Shown: positions 9,601 to 18,316 of the stretch, one piece after another
Numbering within the stretch: the first letter of the stretch is position 1
Layout: every line of letters begins with the position of its first letter
NCBI GenBank assembly: GCA_014238905.1
Contig: JABAAE010000013.1
Location: forward strand, 186,001 to 250,000
DNA from: Planctomycetota bacterium
GTDB taxonomy: Bacteria > Planctomycetota > Planctomycetia > Pirellulales > Pirellulaceae
Direction of reading: 5' to 3'
DNA: 64,000 nucleotides
Position numbers and translations under genes: made by a program
Notes under the pieces: model-generated
Databases searched by the model: none
Seen by the model: the letters and a program-made list of their open reading frames with translations, nothing else
Told to the model about the DNA's origin: nothing

Positions 9601-10337
9601 CAATTGAAGAAAAGTTGTCCAATTCAGCAACCCGAAAACTGGAAGAACTGAGGAGGCTGTTTTTTACGGTTGTCGAACAGCTCAGGGAGACGGTGCAACG
9701 GCAGGATATTTTGAACAAGGATACCGAAAAGGTTGTACGGGATCTTTCGGAAAAATCGAACACGCCATTGGATGAAGAGGATAACAGTAGAATAGAATTG
9801 AAGTCAGGTCCGCTAATGTCCCGTCAAGCGGAATTGTCAGCCAACTCTGGAGAAATTTCAAAAACACTTCGTGAGCAGGCCGATCAACTGCTAAAGCAAG
9901 CGACAGTGTCTGGCCCAGAGCAGGCAACATCTCCAGCGGACGCCGGGTCAAGGCAACCGGTACAACGAATTGAAAAAATTCAAAATGCCGCGAAGTTGGT
10001 TGCCGAAGCAGAGTTGCTGATCAATGATGTTCTTCAAAGTGGAACGCCGGCTGCCTGGAATCCTGATCAGATAAAAACAGGCCAATCGGAAGCTCTTGAG
10101 AAATTGATCTTGGCATTGCAGCAATTGGATGAATCCAATAACGAACCGGGGGACCAGCAAGAGAATCAGGATCAAGAGTCCGAAGAAGAGCAGGGGGGGA
10201 GTTCCCGGCAGGACGAATCCACCGATGAAAACTCCAGTATGAACCAAATACTACAAGGCATTCGGGATCGGGAAGCCAAACGCAGGGAAAGCAAAGAACG
10301 AATGCGCAGCCGGGAACGTGTGGAAAAGGATTGGTAA
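6690..10337 (+). CDS. batB: BatB/BatC fusion: VWA protein with long TPR and coiled-coil tail
   Basis: A 1215-residue protein, over three times the usual BatB length. Residues 1-335 are a standard BatB: membrane helices at about 10-28, 58-76 and 314-334 flank a VWA domain with MIDAS DVSRS (99-103), TNDFGYL and LITDGEDN. A second signal-like hydrophobic stretch lies at about 374-395 and ends LGQCQEGK. It is followed by a TPR-like segment (about 440-540), then several hundred residues of coiled coil rich in Gln and Glu and an acidic C-terminus. This looks like BatB fused to a BatC-type TPR protein whose signal peptide remains as an internal segment. The stop overlaps the TTG at 10331 in the batD frame. 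Confidence 0.88.
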   Translation: MSGVQFANLEWVYLIWGILIVVVVVVYLEFRNRRVLGKFIAAAMQERLARTNSIGSRLLGWVLWGVSLTCFAVALLRPQSGFTERQVPVIGAQIMVCLDVSRSMLAEDAVPNRLERAKSELEILLNYLQRDQVGLIAFAGKSTLLCPLTNDFGYLKILLRSTSPSSVGRGGTLLETPIRRAMAGFSDTADMSKVIILITDGEDNGSKPLDAAKEAAERGITIITIGFGDQAGAKIQITDPQTGLSNYVTDSSGSPIISRLDVPTLTQIATLTDGAFIPAGVGSLDFESIHRDHIQPLLRAGSETRQIVRNEAFRWPLVVGLGLFVVSLLISNPILFSRKSFGQWLDEKRIPKSSSSGLRFSSGSSPEENGRVGLSWAVPLTWILIGFLSSDLGQCQEGKNNAGPVIVNPSTSTPPTKPGDEVLGADMSSSQPEWEIPADPIQCYNQSLVLLDSNSQYAEKLLEAARTNAGKDAELRYRAAYNLGWVKTYQADAALESQPEDALQSLKLAANWFREAIRLRPRNEDARKNLEIILRRITELADSLREVNPKEFEGQLAELIQRQSQILQRSRQLLEQVSRVELANGSLEQFDKPFRLLSVDQRLLNSDLHELNLNAMQEVDQGEKQTAASSPTPGTNLNSSPQLRLAQMRRAVDHIERAGQRLGQARSQFRLRNGARGARRSALGLDELQRARDQLRQPADVIGQVLADSRLLNQQTNALMAGENLLSAFLGRQKNVPKWLDVEYLEQFQNTQYERTEDLYEVIQSAAGSSNNGEPDSAIGVPQENLQEASDYLKQAIVAFQKSAASLKRDPDDPSIPSGKILIEVNNHQLSAIDNLLEAYERFADFKSLIEVAYQTQSKQDRDFSSARNLPLSLQSEIADALGKIQIQNLGRVRRILRLVDSQLAEIQAVASQPETDPGPANADQDSLESAKQLLPQIEADINKIMKGLEKYSRALSGTERDTEKQNVDWTIEEKLSNSATRKLEELRRLFFTVVEQLRETVQRQDILNKDTEKVVRDLSEKSNTPLDEEDNSRIELKSGPLMSRQAELSANSGEISKTLREQADQLLKQATVSGPEQATSPADAGSRQPVQRIEKIQNAAKLVAEAELLINDVLQSGTPAAWNPDQIKTGQSEALEKLILALQQLDESNNEPGDQQENQDQESEEEQGGSSRQDESTDENSSMNQILQGIRDREAKRRESKERMRSRERVEKDW

Positions 10338-10342
10338 GGCTC

Positions 10343-12133
10343 GTGAAACCAAAACGATATTATACGCCAGCTCTGCCAGGGCTATTCTTCGCAGCGGTAC
10401 TTTTGTGTTCCTGTTTCACCGGCCTGATTGCCCAAGCCCAGCAGGTAAAGGTCTCGATTGGCGAAGGTCCGTTTTTCATTGGTGATTCAATTCGGTTTGA
10501 GGTTCGTGTCTCGGGTACCGATGTGGAGCCGACAATAGAAATTGCTGGAACCGAATCAGAAGGATTGAAGGTGCGGTTTCTCGATTCCGGACAACAGTCG
10601 TTCACCCAGATTATTAATGGTCGGGTTGTGCAGAGCGGAGCTTCCTACAACTATTCTTATGTCATGGATGTCTCTGAGTCGGGTGACTATTCGATCGGCC
10701 CGTTTCAGGTCAAGGCAGGCAGTCGGATGCTTTCCCATCCACCCCTCAATGTCACCGTCAGCGATATTGAATTAAATGATCAGATGAAACTGGAGGTCAA
10801 TTTTCCAGCGGGTAATTATTATCCTGGTCAGCGAATTCCAATTGAACTGGCGTGGAAGTTTTCTGGAGATGTTCAGACCATTCGTGAGCTAAAGATCCAA
10901 ACGGAAATATTCGATCGGTTTCAAACCTTGAACGCAGAAAAAAGGCAGGCAAGAAACGTGATTCGCATTTTGACAAAAAAAGGAGTCTTGCAGCTACCCG
11001 CTACGTATTCCCGGGAAACGGATCGGGGAGAAACTTACCAAGTGCTAACGGTAAAGTCGGTACTGGTGGTGGACAGGCCTCAAAGTATGCAGATCCCGGC
11101 TGCGGTGGCGATTTGCAGAAAAATCATTGGAGTCGCCAGGAGAACCAACCTTTTTGATTTACCGGTTGATCGACTGGGAGGCTATAAGACGATTCCACAA
11201 AAAGCGATTTCTGAGCCTATCAGTGTCAATGTCCTGCCATTTCCCAGCGAAGGTCGACCGTCGGGTTTTAGCGGAGCCATTGGCGAGAAATATTCTCTGT
11301 CCACCAGCGTGAATCGAGCCCGTTTTCGAGTGGGCGATCCGGTTTCACTTCAGTTGGAAATTTCAGGCGTTGGAAATCTTGATGCGGTGGGCTTGCCTGA
11401 GATTTCATCGAGATTACCACCAGAAAAGTTTGATGTTACAGACGAAGCGATCGGCGGTGTAGTATCCGGCGACAAAAAACAGTTTACGGTTCCTTTTCGG
11501 GTCAAGGACGAATCCGTCGACCAAATTCCTCCCATTCGTTTTTCATGGTTTGATCCATCGGCGGAACAATACGTTACGGTGGAATCAAAATCGATTAGTT
11601 TAGATGTCAGCGAGGGAAAATTCATCACTTCAGATGACGTTGTCCGACCCGATGCCAGCGTGACGTCAAAAAACGATTTAATGAACGCGGACTTGTTGGA
11701 ACAGGGTTCTGCTATCCTTGATTTATCGATCGAATCGGATGTTTCGGAGTTTCGAAAAAAATCAAAATCTGGATTCAGTGGAACACAGTATTACGTTTTC
11801 TATGTGCTGGGAGGGATCTGTATCCTCATTGCAATTCTGGATCGACGACGAGTCAAACCCAAGTCCGCAGGCGAACTTTTCCGTGACAGGATGAACGCAA
11901 TTCGCACCAGGATCAACGCCCTCGCTCTGGATGATGATGTGATTGAAAACCTCGGCACCTTGCTTCGTGAACTACAAAGTGTTGGGGAAAATTGGGCGGG
12001 AGAAGACGAACAACCTCTTGTGGACAGCCTGATTTCCAAATGCGATGAGATTGCTTTTCGCCCGACTCCGCCATCCGAGGTGGAAAAACAGGAATTGCAA
12101 GATGCCGCCAAGCGGCTGATGAGATCCATTTAA
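10343..12133 (+). CDS. batD: BatD-like oxygen-tolerance protein
   Basis: A 596-residue envelope protein with an N-terminal signal segment (PGLFFAAVLLCSCFTGLIAQA), repeated immunoglobulin-like beta domains and one C-terminal membrane helix (YYVFYVLGGICILIAIL). A short basic, helical cytoplasmic tail follows. The opening stretch VSIGEGPFFIGDSIRFEVRV is typical of BatD. A GTG at 10343 is preferred because AAAAGGA lies about 12 nt upstream; a TTG at 10331, inside the end of the previous gene, is the alternative. The 15-bp gap to batE supports one transcript. BatD is thought to scaffold the VWA proteins at the membrane. Confidence 0.87.
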   Translation: MKPKRYYTPALPGLFFAAVLLCSCFTGLIAQAQQVKVSIGEGPFFIGDSIRFEVRVSGTDVEPTIEIAGTESEGLKVRFLDSGQQSFTQIINGRVVQSGASYNYSYVMDVSESGDYSIGPFQVKAGSRMLSHPPLNVTVSDIELNDQMKLEVNFPAGNYYPGQRIPIELAWKFSGDVQTIRELKIQTEIFDRFQTLNAEKRQARNVIRILTKKGVLQLPATYSRETDRGETYQVLTVKSVLVVDRPQSMQIPAAVAICRKIIGVARRTNLFDLPVDRLGGYKTIPQKAISEPISVNVLPFPSEGRPSGFSGAIGEKYSLSTSVNRARFRVGDPVSLQLEISGVGNLDAVGLPEISSRLPPEKFDVTDEAIGGVVSGDKKQFTVPFRVKDESVDQIPPIRFSWFDPSAEQYVTVESKSISLDVSEGKFITSDDVVRPDASVTSKNDLMNADLLEQGSAILDLSIESDVSEFRKKSKSGFSGTQYYVFYVLGGICILIAILDRRRVKPKSAGELFRDRMNAIRTRINALALDDDVIENLGTLLRELQSVGENWAGEDEQPLVDSLISKCDEIAFRPTPPSEVEKQELQDAAKRLMRSI

Positions 12134-12148
12134 CAAGAGAATTCCCTG

Positions 12149-13048
12149 ATGCCTATCCGAGTCAATCATAAAAGTTCAGGCGGTCAATTCTCTGGTCGGA
12201 CTATTGATGGAACGGGATTCATCGGCCAGCTGTTGGTGGTCATGTTGATAACAGTTCTACTTGGCACCGGGGTGATCATAGCTCAACAAAATTCGGACGT
12301 TGATTTTGAAACCCGGTCGATTCAGGCCGTCAACCTCTATCGATCTGCGATGGAAAATGAAAACTCCCAAGATCGCCTCGCTGCTTTTCGACAGTCCGAA
12401 ATTGCCTTTCGGGATTTGATTGAATCCATCAATAATCCAACCGCAAAGCTAATGACAGGTTGGGGGAATGCTTCTCTTCAGAGTAGGAACAATGGTTTCG
12501 CAGTTCTGGCCTACAAGAGGGCTTTGCGGCTGCAACCGGACAATGCTCAGGCTCGGGAAAACCTGGAATTCCTGAGGGAGCAGTTACAAGTTTGGGAACA
12601 TGACACCCAGAAAAAGGGGATGTTCGGGACTCTGTTTTTTTGGTGCAGATTTTTTGGGGATGAGGAGATTGCGGCTGTCGCCGGCCTTTTTTTTGTCATG
12701 GGATGTGGATTGGTCGCTGTTACTATCCGTTTTCAAATCGGTTCTCTATGGAAATACAGCGTCATTCCATTTCTGATTTGGGGGATTATGTTGATTCCTT
12801 GTTATTTTTCAGGCTCTGAAAAAGGTGGCCTTGAGGTCGTATTTGTTGCCGAAGAAACCATCGCACGCAACGCGGATGCGATGAACTCTCCAGCCAGTTT
12901 CGAAACGCTGATACCGGCAGGGGTGGAAGCTGTCGTCGAGGAGGTGCGTGATCAGTGGCTGCATGTAAAATTCGCCGGAAACCGCCGCGGCTGGGTTCCT
13001 CGCTCAGCGATCGAATTCGTGAATGTCCAGTCGACCGAGTCAGATTAA
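12149..13048 (+). CDS. batE: BatE-like TPR and SH3 domain membrane protein
   Basis: The last gene of the Bat operon, 299 residues. An N-terminal membrane helix (about 24-45) precedes a TPR-like region with the repeat NNGFAVLAYKRALRLQPDNAQARE. Two further hydrophobic helices follow, then a C-terminal bacterial SH3-like domain ending DQWLHVKFAGNRRGWVPRSA. The TPR-TM-TM-SH3 order is that of BatE. The next gene is convergent and no clear terminator was found in the 168-bp gap. Function beyond the complex is unknown; the SH3 domain suggests contact with peptidoglycan or partner peptides. Confidence 0.85.
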   Translation: MPIRVNHKSSGGQFSGRTIDGTGFIGQLLVVMLITVLLGTGVIIAQQNSDVDFETRSIQAVNLYRSAMENENSQDRLAAFRQSEIAFRDLIESINNPTAKLMTGWGNASLQSRNNGFAVLAYKRALRLQPDNAQARENLEFLREQLQVWEHDTQKKGMFGTLFFWCRFFGDEEIAAVAGLFFVMGCGLVAVTIRFQIGSLWKYSVIPFLIWGIMLIPCYFSGSEKGGLEVVFVAEETIARNADAMNSPASFETLIPAGVEAVVEEVRDQWLHVKFAGNRRGWVPRSAIEFVNVQSTESD

Positions 13049-13216
13049 CTGGCTGGGGTTGCAGTGAACGACTGTCCAACGTTCATGCCAACCTAAAGAC
13101 TCTACGCCGTTTTGAAATGGCGACAGCAAAATATCTCGATTTGAAATACAAATCACCGGCTGTCTGGCTGTTGACGGTAATACGAGATGAGAATCATTGC
13201 TGGCGAATCCCGTGCT

Positions 13217-16200
13217 TCAGTTAAACAGAAGATAGCCGATCAGGTTTCTCCTCTGGCCCGCATCGAGTGAATTCAGCAATCCCCCTGGCATCAGAGAGTT
13301 GAGGGTTGGTTGGATCGCCTCGATATCGCCACGGGCAATAGAGACGATTTTTTCGGAGGTTTGCAGTTGTAATGTATTTTCTGTTTGGCTTAAAACAACA
13401 CCGGTTAAAGTTCTCCCGTCCACAAGATTGAGGATGGATGTGCGGAAATTCTGAGCGACTGACGACCCCGGGTCCACAATGTTCTCCAGCAGGTAGCCGA
13501 GATCATGGCGATTTCCGCCGGTCAAATCTGGTCCAATTGTTCCGCCCACGCCGAAAAGTACATGGCAATTACTACAGGTTTTCTGAAAAAGGACTTTCCC
13601 TTTTTCAAAATCGATGTTGTCCGCTTTGATATTGGACATTTGTTTTCGAACCAGCTGGATTTCAAGGTTTTTTTCCTCAGTGGATTTGCGCACCGTACCC
13701 CAAGTGGCTTCCAGTTTTTTGGATAATTCTTCGTCGCCTAGGTTATCAATTTGTCTGGCATGCCAGGCGGAAATATGGAATTTCTCAATTTGGCTCTTGT
13801 TGACCGCGAGGAGCAAATCCATGGCCCAAGATTTTCGTTTGGTGAGTGTATTGATCGTCGCCAATTGTGATGCTGGTTTCAGATTACTAAATTGGTTAAC
13901 GAGCTTTGCTGAAATTTCAGGGGCGTCACAATAAGCGTAGGCCTGAATGACGTAGCGACGGACTTGCTTGTCATTGAATTGTTGGTTGAGCAAATTAAGT
14001 AAATTGTCAAATTGGTTTTCGGCCAGGGTCAACAAGGCTTGACCACGCATCTGAGGATCGCCATTGCTATCGGTGGCGACTTCCAATATTTTTTGCAATG
14101 ACTTTCCATCACCAAAAACTACACCGATTTCATCCAGGAGAGGGCGGTAATCTCCGTCCGGGAGTTCGGCGACGAGATTTTTCCAACCGTTGGGCATTTT
14201 GACCTGCCGACGGCCGCGAAGAGCATTTGCAATTCCCGTTAGGGTGGCAAGCTTGGCCGGACTCTTCCGGATAATGGAAATCACGTTTTGGGCAATCAAC
14301 GGATTTTCGATTCTTTCCGTCAGGCGACGGGCGATCAACTTGGTGACTTTCGGAAACCTACTGGCTATGGCAAGGTTAGCCGATTCTGATGGAAACTTGA
14401 TGACCAACGGTTCGATCCCATACCAAATAAGCAATGGCTGCGTTTGGTCGTGAGAGTCTTCTGCAAATCGCAATAGTTGTTTGGCGGTGGCCAAGCGAGT
14501 TTTAGGGGGCAATTTTGGAAGGCAAGTAGCAATCTCCAAGCGAACGGCCGGCGAGCGGCTTTGCCGAGCCAGTTCCGGAAAAAAATCTGCCGCCGGTATG
14601 GTGTTCTTCAATGTTGCCTCGTTAAACCAAGTTCTCAATAAATGTAAATGAGCAAGTTCGGCGTCGCCGGGATTCACCGTTTCGGATAGGACTGCACTTG
14701 TAATCAGGTTTAGCTTTTTTGGCAATTCATTTTCACCAAATAACTTGTCTGCGCCGTGGTCTGCTGAAAAAATCCATTTCATGAATCGAATAGCTGGTGA
14801 CCGATCTGATGCAGCCCTTAATAACGTTCCAACTTTTTCTCGTTCTTCCCTGGAGGCATGCGTACGTTCACGCAAGACAATGGCCGCTTTTTCAAAATGC
14901 CAGCGACTTTTGGTAATTAGAGAGAAGAGCTTGTCGGTCGAAAGAGCATAAAGATTCGGAGCAGGGTGACTCACATTTTCTGCCAGGAATTTGACTTTAA
15001 ATACCCGACCGCTATTGCGATGGACCCCATCATTTTCATGGCATTCTCCGGTGTCCTGCCAGTCGAGGATATAGAATCCGTCGTCATGGGATCGAATCAG
15101 TTCGATTCCTCGAAACCAGCTGTCGGTTGATTTTGCGAAATCGGGATTGTGTTTGCCCGTAAATCCATTTCCTTTTTTCTCAAGGCGGTCGTTGTTGATC
15201 CGATGCCCAAGCAGATTACACGTAAAGACAGTGTTGTGGTACTTTTCAGGCCAGGACTGATCAACATAGATCATTAATCCACAGTGCGCATGACCACCAC
15301 CAAATCGATCTGTCTGTGGGGTGACGCCAATTTTTTTTGTGTCGCTCCAAGCTTCACCGCCAGATTTATTCCAGTGATAGTGGTCCGCTGTCTGACCAAT
15401 TGTCTCGTAGGTATAGGGATTAAAATGGGACCCGTACATCCTGTCGAAGCGGGCACCCGGAACAACATGCCAAAGATGGCCGATGACGGTATTGATCATG
15501 AATAGGTTTCCGTTTTTATCGTAATCCATGCCCCAAGGGTTGGTTGTTCCATGGGCCACTACTTCGAAATGTTGATGCCCCGGATGATATCTCCAGATTC
15601 CACAATTGATGGATCGACGCTGGGACGGTGATGAGCCTGGAATTCCTACCCACGAAGTGGCGAGGATTCCATGTCGACCATAAAGCCAGCCGTCTGGACC
15701 CCACATTAATCCGTTGGCGATATTGTGTCGGACTGCATTATCATTCCAGCCGTCCAACAGGATTTCTGGTGGTCCATCAGGAATGTCATCCCGATTTCGG
15801 TCCGGGATAAAGAGAAGATTTGGAGCGCATAAGACGAAGACGCCACCAAAGCCAATTTCAATACTTGTCAAACGAGTTCCCTGGTCCCAAAAGACCTTCC
15901 GGCTATCCATTTGCCCATCGCCATCGGTATCTTCGAGAATGACGATGCGGTCGCGCAGACTTAGATCAAAATTAAGTTCTCGGTCAGAGTAGGTGTAGTT
16001 TTCGCAAATCCACACTCTGCCACGGGGGTCGGTTGTGGCTGCGATAGGTTGCCTAATCTCCGGTTCTGCAGCAAAAAGAGTTTTTACAAAGCCCGGGGGG
16101 AAATGAATGGATCGCAGTGAATCAGCCGGAGAAAGCAGGCCTTCGGTCTTTTTCTCGGTATCGTAGATCTTCTCTGAGCCCGGGGAGTCGGATTTGGAAT

Positions 16201-16288
16201 CCTGGCCTACCGATAACGCACAGGTCCCCAAAAGGCATAGAATAGAAATTGAGAGTGATTGAATCAGGTTTTTTAACAAAGGGTGCAT
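13217..16288 (-). CDS. PVC-type membrane-bound dehydrogenase with C-terminal heme c
   Basis: A secreted protein of 1023 residues. A signal peptide at 1-29 ends CALSVGQ. The N-terminal half is a beta-propeller of the sugar-dehydrogenase type, with the typical opening PIAATTDPRGRVWICENYTYS and repeated DxDGDG stretches. HEAT-like helical repeats follow. The C-terminal domain is a small cytochrome c with the heme site CSNCH (905-909), the GPDLTG stretch and a likely distal Met in LMPGG. This family is expanded in Planctomycetes and is thought to oxidise sugars or similar compounds; substrate and electron acceptor are unknown. It is convergent with the Bat operon and transcribed alone. Confidence 0.93.
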   Translation of the reverse strand: MHPLLKNLIQSLSISILCLLGTCALSVGQDSKSDSPGSEKIYDTEKKTEGLLSPADSLRSIHFPPGFVKTLFAAEPEIRQPIAATTDPRGRVWICENYTYSDRELNFDLSLRDRIVILEDTDGDGQMDSRKVFWDQGTRLTSIEIGFGGVFVLCAPNLLFIPDRNRDDIPDGPPEILLDGWNDNAVRHNIANGLMWGPDGWLYGRHGILATSWVGIPGSSPSQRRSINCGIWRYHPGHQHFEVVAHGTTNPWGMDYDKNGNLFMINTVIGHLWHVVPGARFDRMYGSHFNPYTYETIGQTADHYHWNKSGGEAWSDTKKIGVTPQTDRFGGGHAHCGLMIYVDQSWPEKYHNTVFTCNLLGHRINNDRLEKKGNGFTGKHNPDFAKSTDSWFRGIELIRSHDDGFYILDWQDTGECHENDGVHRNSGRVFKVKFLAENVSHPAPNLYALSTDKLFSLITKSRWHFEKAAIVLRERTHASREEREKVGTLLRAASDRSPAIRFMKWIFSADHGADKLFGENELPKKLNLITSAVLSETVNPGDAELAHLHLLRTWFNEATLKNTIPAADFFPELARQSRSPAVRLEIATCLPKLPPKTRLATAKQLLRFAEDSHDQTQPLLIWYGIEPLVIKFPSESANLAIASRFPKVTKLIARRLTERIENPLIAQNVISIIRKSPAKLATLTGIANALRGRRQVKMPNGWKNLVAELPDGDYRPLLDEIGVVFGDGKSLQKILEVATDSNGDPQMRGQALLTLAENQFDNLLNLLNQQFNDKQVRRYVIQAYAYCDAPEISAKLVNQFSNLKPASQLATINTLTKRKSWAMDLLLAVNKSQIEKFHISAWHARQIDNLGDEELSKKLEATWGTVRKSTEEKNLEIQLVRKQMSNIKADNIDFEKGKVLFQKTCSNCHVLFGVGGTIGPDLTGGNRHDLGYLLENIVDPGSSVAQNFRTSILNLVDGRTLTGVVLSQTENTLQLQTSEKIVSIARGDIEAIQPTLNSLMPGGLLNSLDAGQRRNLIGYLLFN

Positions 16289-16334
16289 TTGTAGGTTCGC
16301 TTTGGAGAAGAGAAGATCCGTAATTCAGATGACG

Positions 16335-16360
16335 GGGGACTCTGACCGGGGATTCTGACT
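16335..16360. repeat. 13-bp tandem duplication, two copies
   Basis: GGGGACTCTGACC is followed at once by GGGGATTCTGACT, 11 of 13 bases identical. It sits between the divergent heme protein and the TPR-like gene, just upstream of the latter's start. It is one of several 13-19 bp tandem units in this window. Confidence 0.75.
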
Positions 16361-16391
16361 GGGCGTGAACTTGGAAGAGGTACTGGTGATC

Positions 16392-17486
16392 ATGTTGATG
16401 GAGAGTTTGTTGATTCGTTCAAAAGATTATAAACCAAAAAAATGGGTTTTTGTCTTTTTCGCGGCAGTGTATTTTGCAGCGGCAGGTTGGATGAACCATG
16501 ACGATCTGCTCGCCGAAGATATCGTCTTCTTGAAACGGTCTGCCATCCAGTCCGGCCGAACTCGTTTTCAGGGAACGATTAGGGAATTCGATTCGGAAAA
16601 TTTGTACCTGGTGACCAGCGATGGCAGGAAACAGACAATCAATACCCAGCGAATAGCAAGAGTCGAAACGGCGGACCTATCCGGCCGAAGTTCTGCGGAT
16701 CGTCTTTTCAAGAGTTTTAAATTCGAGCAAGCCAATCAGGCTTACCAAAAAGCGATTGCTGGGGAGCAGCGGCAATGGGTGAAACGGGAGCTGATTGCTC
16801 AACAAATCCTCTGCCAGTCAGCCTTGGAGGAAAATGAAAAAGCGATTGGTTTGTTTCTGGCACTTTCTGCCGGGAAGCCGAATCATCGTTTTTTCCATGT
16901 CATCCCTGTTACTTGGCAGTTTAGGCCGATTATCGATTCCCAGAAAAAAGTCTTTGACAAGATGTTATCCGGAAACCCGTTGGAGCAGTTTATTGCCGCC
17001 AGTTGGTCGCTGGATCAGCATTCCAATACCGTCGCAATTAAAGTATTACGCCAACTGGCGGGCAGGGATGATCCTGATGGAATGATGACAAGGGTTTCAC
17101 AACTTGCAGCGTTCCAGGTTTACCGCTGCGAAATTTCATCCCTATCGAATAAAGATTTGTTGCGTTGGCGACGTGCGATCGAAAAAATGCATCGTCTCGA
17201 CCGAGCGGGTCCGATTTGGATGGCCGGAAACCTGATGCAAAACAATGAAAACTACTTGTCGGCGGCAGCGGAGTTTCTAAAGTTGCCCATCCTTTACCCG
17301 GAACATTATCAACTGGGCGCAGCATCTTTAGAGGCAGCGGCGATTGCACTAGACCGTCAGGGTGACCGCTCAGCGGGCAATTTGGTTTTGCGGGAATTAG
17401 CGAACCGCTATACTACGACAGTCCCTGGGCGGAGAGCGATGGAGAAATTTCCCGCCGGGGGCTCGGCTGATTTGGAGATCCGATAA
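16392..17486 (+). CDS. Secreted TPR-like protein upstream of exbB
   Basis: A 364-residue protein with an N-terminal hydrophobic segment (WVFVFFAAVYFAAAGW) that should export or anchor it. Next come a short beta region (GTIREFDSENLYLVTSDGRK) and helical, TPR-like repeats rich in Ala and Gln. No enzyme motif was seen. The ATG at 16392 has GGAAGAGG 11 nt upstream; a GTG at 16365 and an ATG at 16398 are in frame. It lies 77 bp upstream of the ExbB-type gene on the same strand, so it may serve the same energy-transducing system. In other planctomycetes such proteins precede ExbB/ExbD genes, from memory and unchecked. Confidence 0.7.
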   Translation: MLMESLLIRSKDYKPKKWVFVFFAAVYFAAAGWMNHDDLLAEDIVFLKRSAIQSGRTRFQGTIREFDSENLYLVTSDGRKQTINTQRIARVETADLSGRSSADRLFKSFKFEQANQAYQKAIAGEQRQWVKRELIAQQILCQSALEENEKAIGLFLALSAGKPNHRFFHVIPVTWQFRPIIDSQKKVFDKMLSGNPLEQFIAASWSLDQHSNTVAIKVLRQLAGRDDPDGMMTRVSQLAAFQVYRCEISSLSNKDLLRWRRAIEKMHRLDRAGPIWMAGNLMQNNENYLSAAAEFLKLPILYPEHYQLGAASLEAAAIALDRQGDRSAGNLVLRELANRYTTTVPGRRAMEKFPAGGSADLEIR

Positions 17487-17563
17487 AAGATGCTCAACAG
17501 GTCGATTGTTTTTAGAAAAATCTAATTGTTTGAAGTTTGCAGGCAGCGGGGCAAGTTTGATAA

Positions 17564-18316
17564 ATGTTGACTAAAGTGGGACTGAAATTTGTGCTGGTAG
17601 TGTTATGTTTTGCCGCGTTGGCAGGCGGCAGTGTCGCTCAGGAAACGCTAGGCTCTGGCGAGGCAGCAAAATCCGTCAACCAGAAAGGTCTGATTGAAAT
17701 TGTCTTTTCCGGAGGAATTACCGGTGCCATTCTGGTTTTTGGTCTTCTGTCACTTTCAATGATTGCCGCCTATATGATTTTTGAGCAGCTTCTTTCCATA
17801 CGCCGCAGCGAGTTGATGCCTCGGGGGCTTCATGAAAAAGTTCGGCAGGCGCTCTTGAAGGGCAGCATTTCCGATGCGGAACAGGCTTGCCACCAAAATC
17901 CGAGTTTTCTGTCTTTCGTTCTGTTGCAGGGGATCTCCGAAATCGATTACGGATGGTCCTCCGTGGAAAAATCGATCGAGGACGCCTTGTCGGAACAATC
18001 TTCCCGTCTTTATCGAAAAGTAGAATACCTGAATGTGATAGGTAATATCGCTCCCATGGTGGGGCTATTGGGGACTGTCGTTGGTATGGTGTTCGCGTTT
18101 CAGCAGGTTGCTACCGCTCCCCCAGGAGGGGCAACGGCACCTGATTTGGCTGAGGGAATTTACCAAGCGTTGGTAACGACCGTCGGCGGCTTGATTGTCG
18201 CGATTCCATCACTCGCTGCGTTTGCAGTTTTCAGAAATAGAATCGATCAATTTGTTGCCGAGGCTGCCTACCTCTCGCAGCATGTGTTTGGCCCTTTTCG
18301 AAGAAAAAAGAAATAG
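17564..18316 (+). CDS. MotA/TolQ/ExbB proton-channel family protein
   Basis: A 250-residue inner-membrane protein. It has a cleavable-looking N-terminal signal (1-25) and three further helices at about 50-75, 158-180 and 203-225. The family block NVIGNIAPMVGLLGTVVGMV (158-177) and the pore helix LVTTVGGLIVAIPSL are both clear. ExbB/TolQ subunits form a pentameric proton channel around ExbD/TolR and power outer-membrane processes. No ExbD-like gene follows: 514 bp without a supported gene separate it from fliK. The partner must be encoded elsewhere, or the system is incomplete. MotA is unlikely given the length and the signal peptide. Confidence 0.92.
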   Translation: MLTKVGLKFVLVVLCFAALAGGSVAQETLGSGEAAKSVNQKGLIEIVFSGGITGAILVFGLLSLSMIAAYMIFEQLLSIRRSELMPRGLHEKVRQALLKGSISDAEQACHQNPSFLSFVLLQGISEIDYGWSSVEKSIEDALSEQSSRLYRKVEYLNVIGNIAPMVGLLGTVVGMVFAFQQVATAPPGGATAPDLAEGIYQALVTTVGGLIVAIPSLAAFAVFRNRIDQFVAEAAYLSQHVFGPFRRKKK

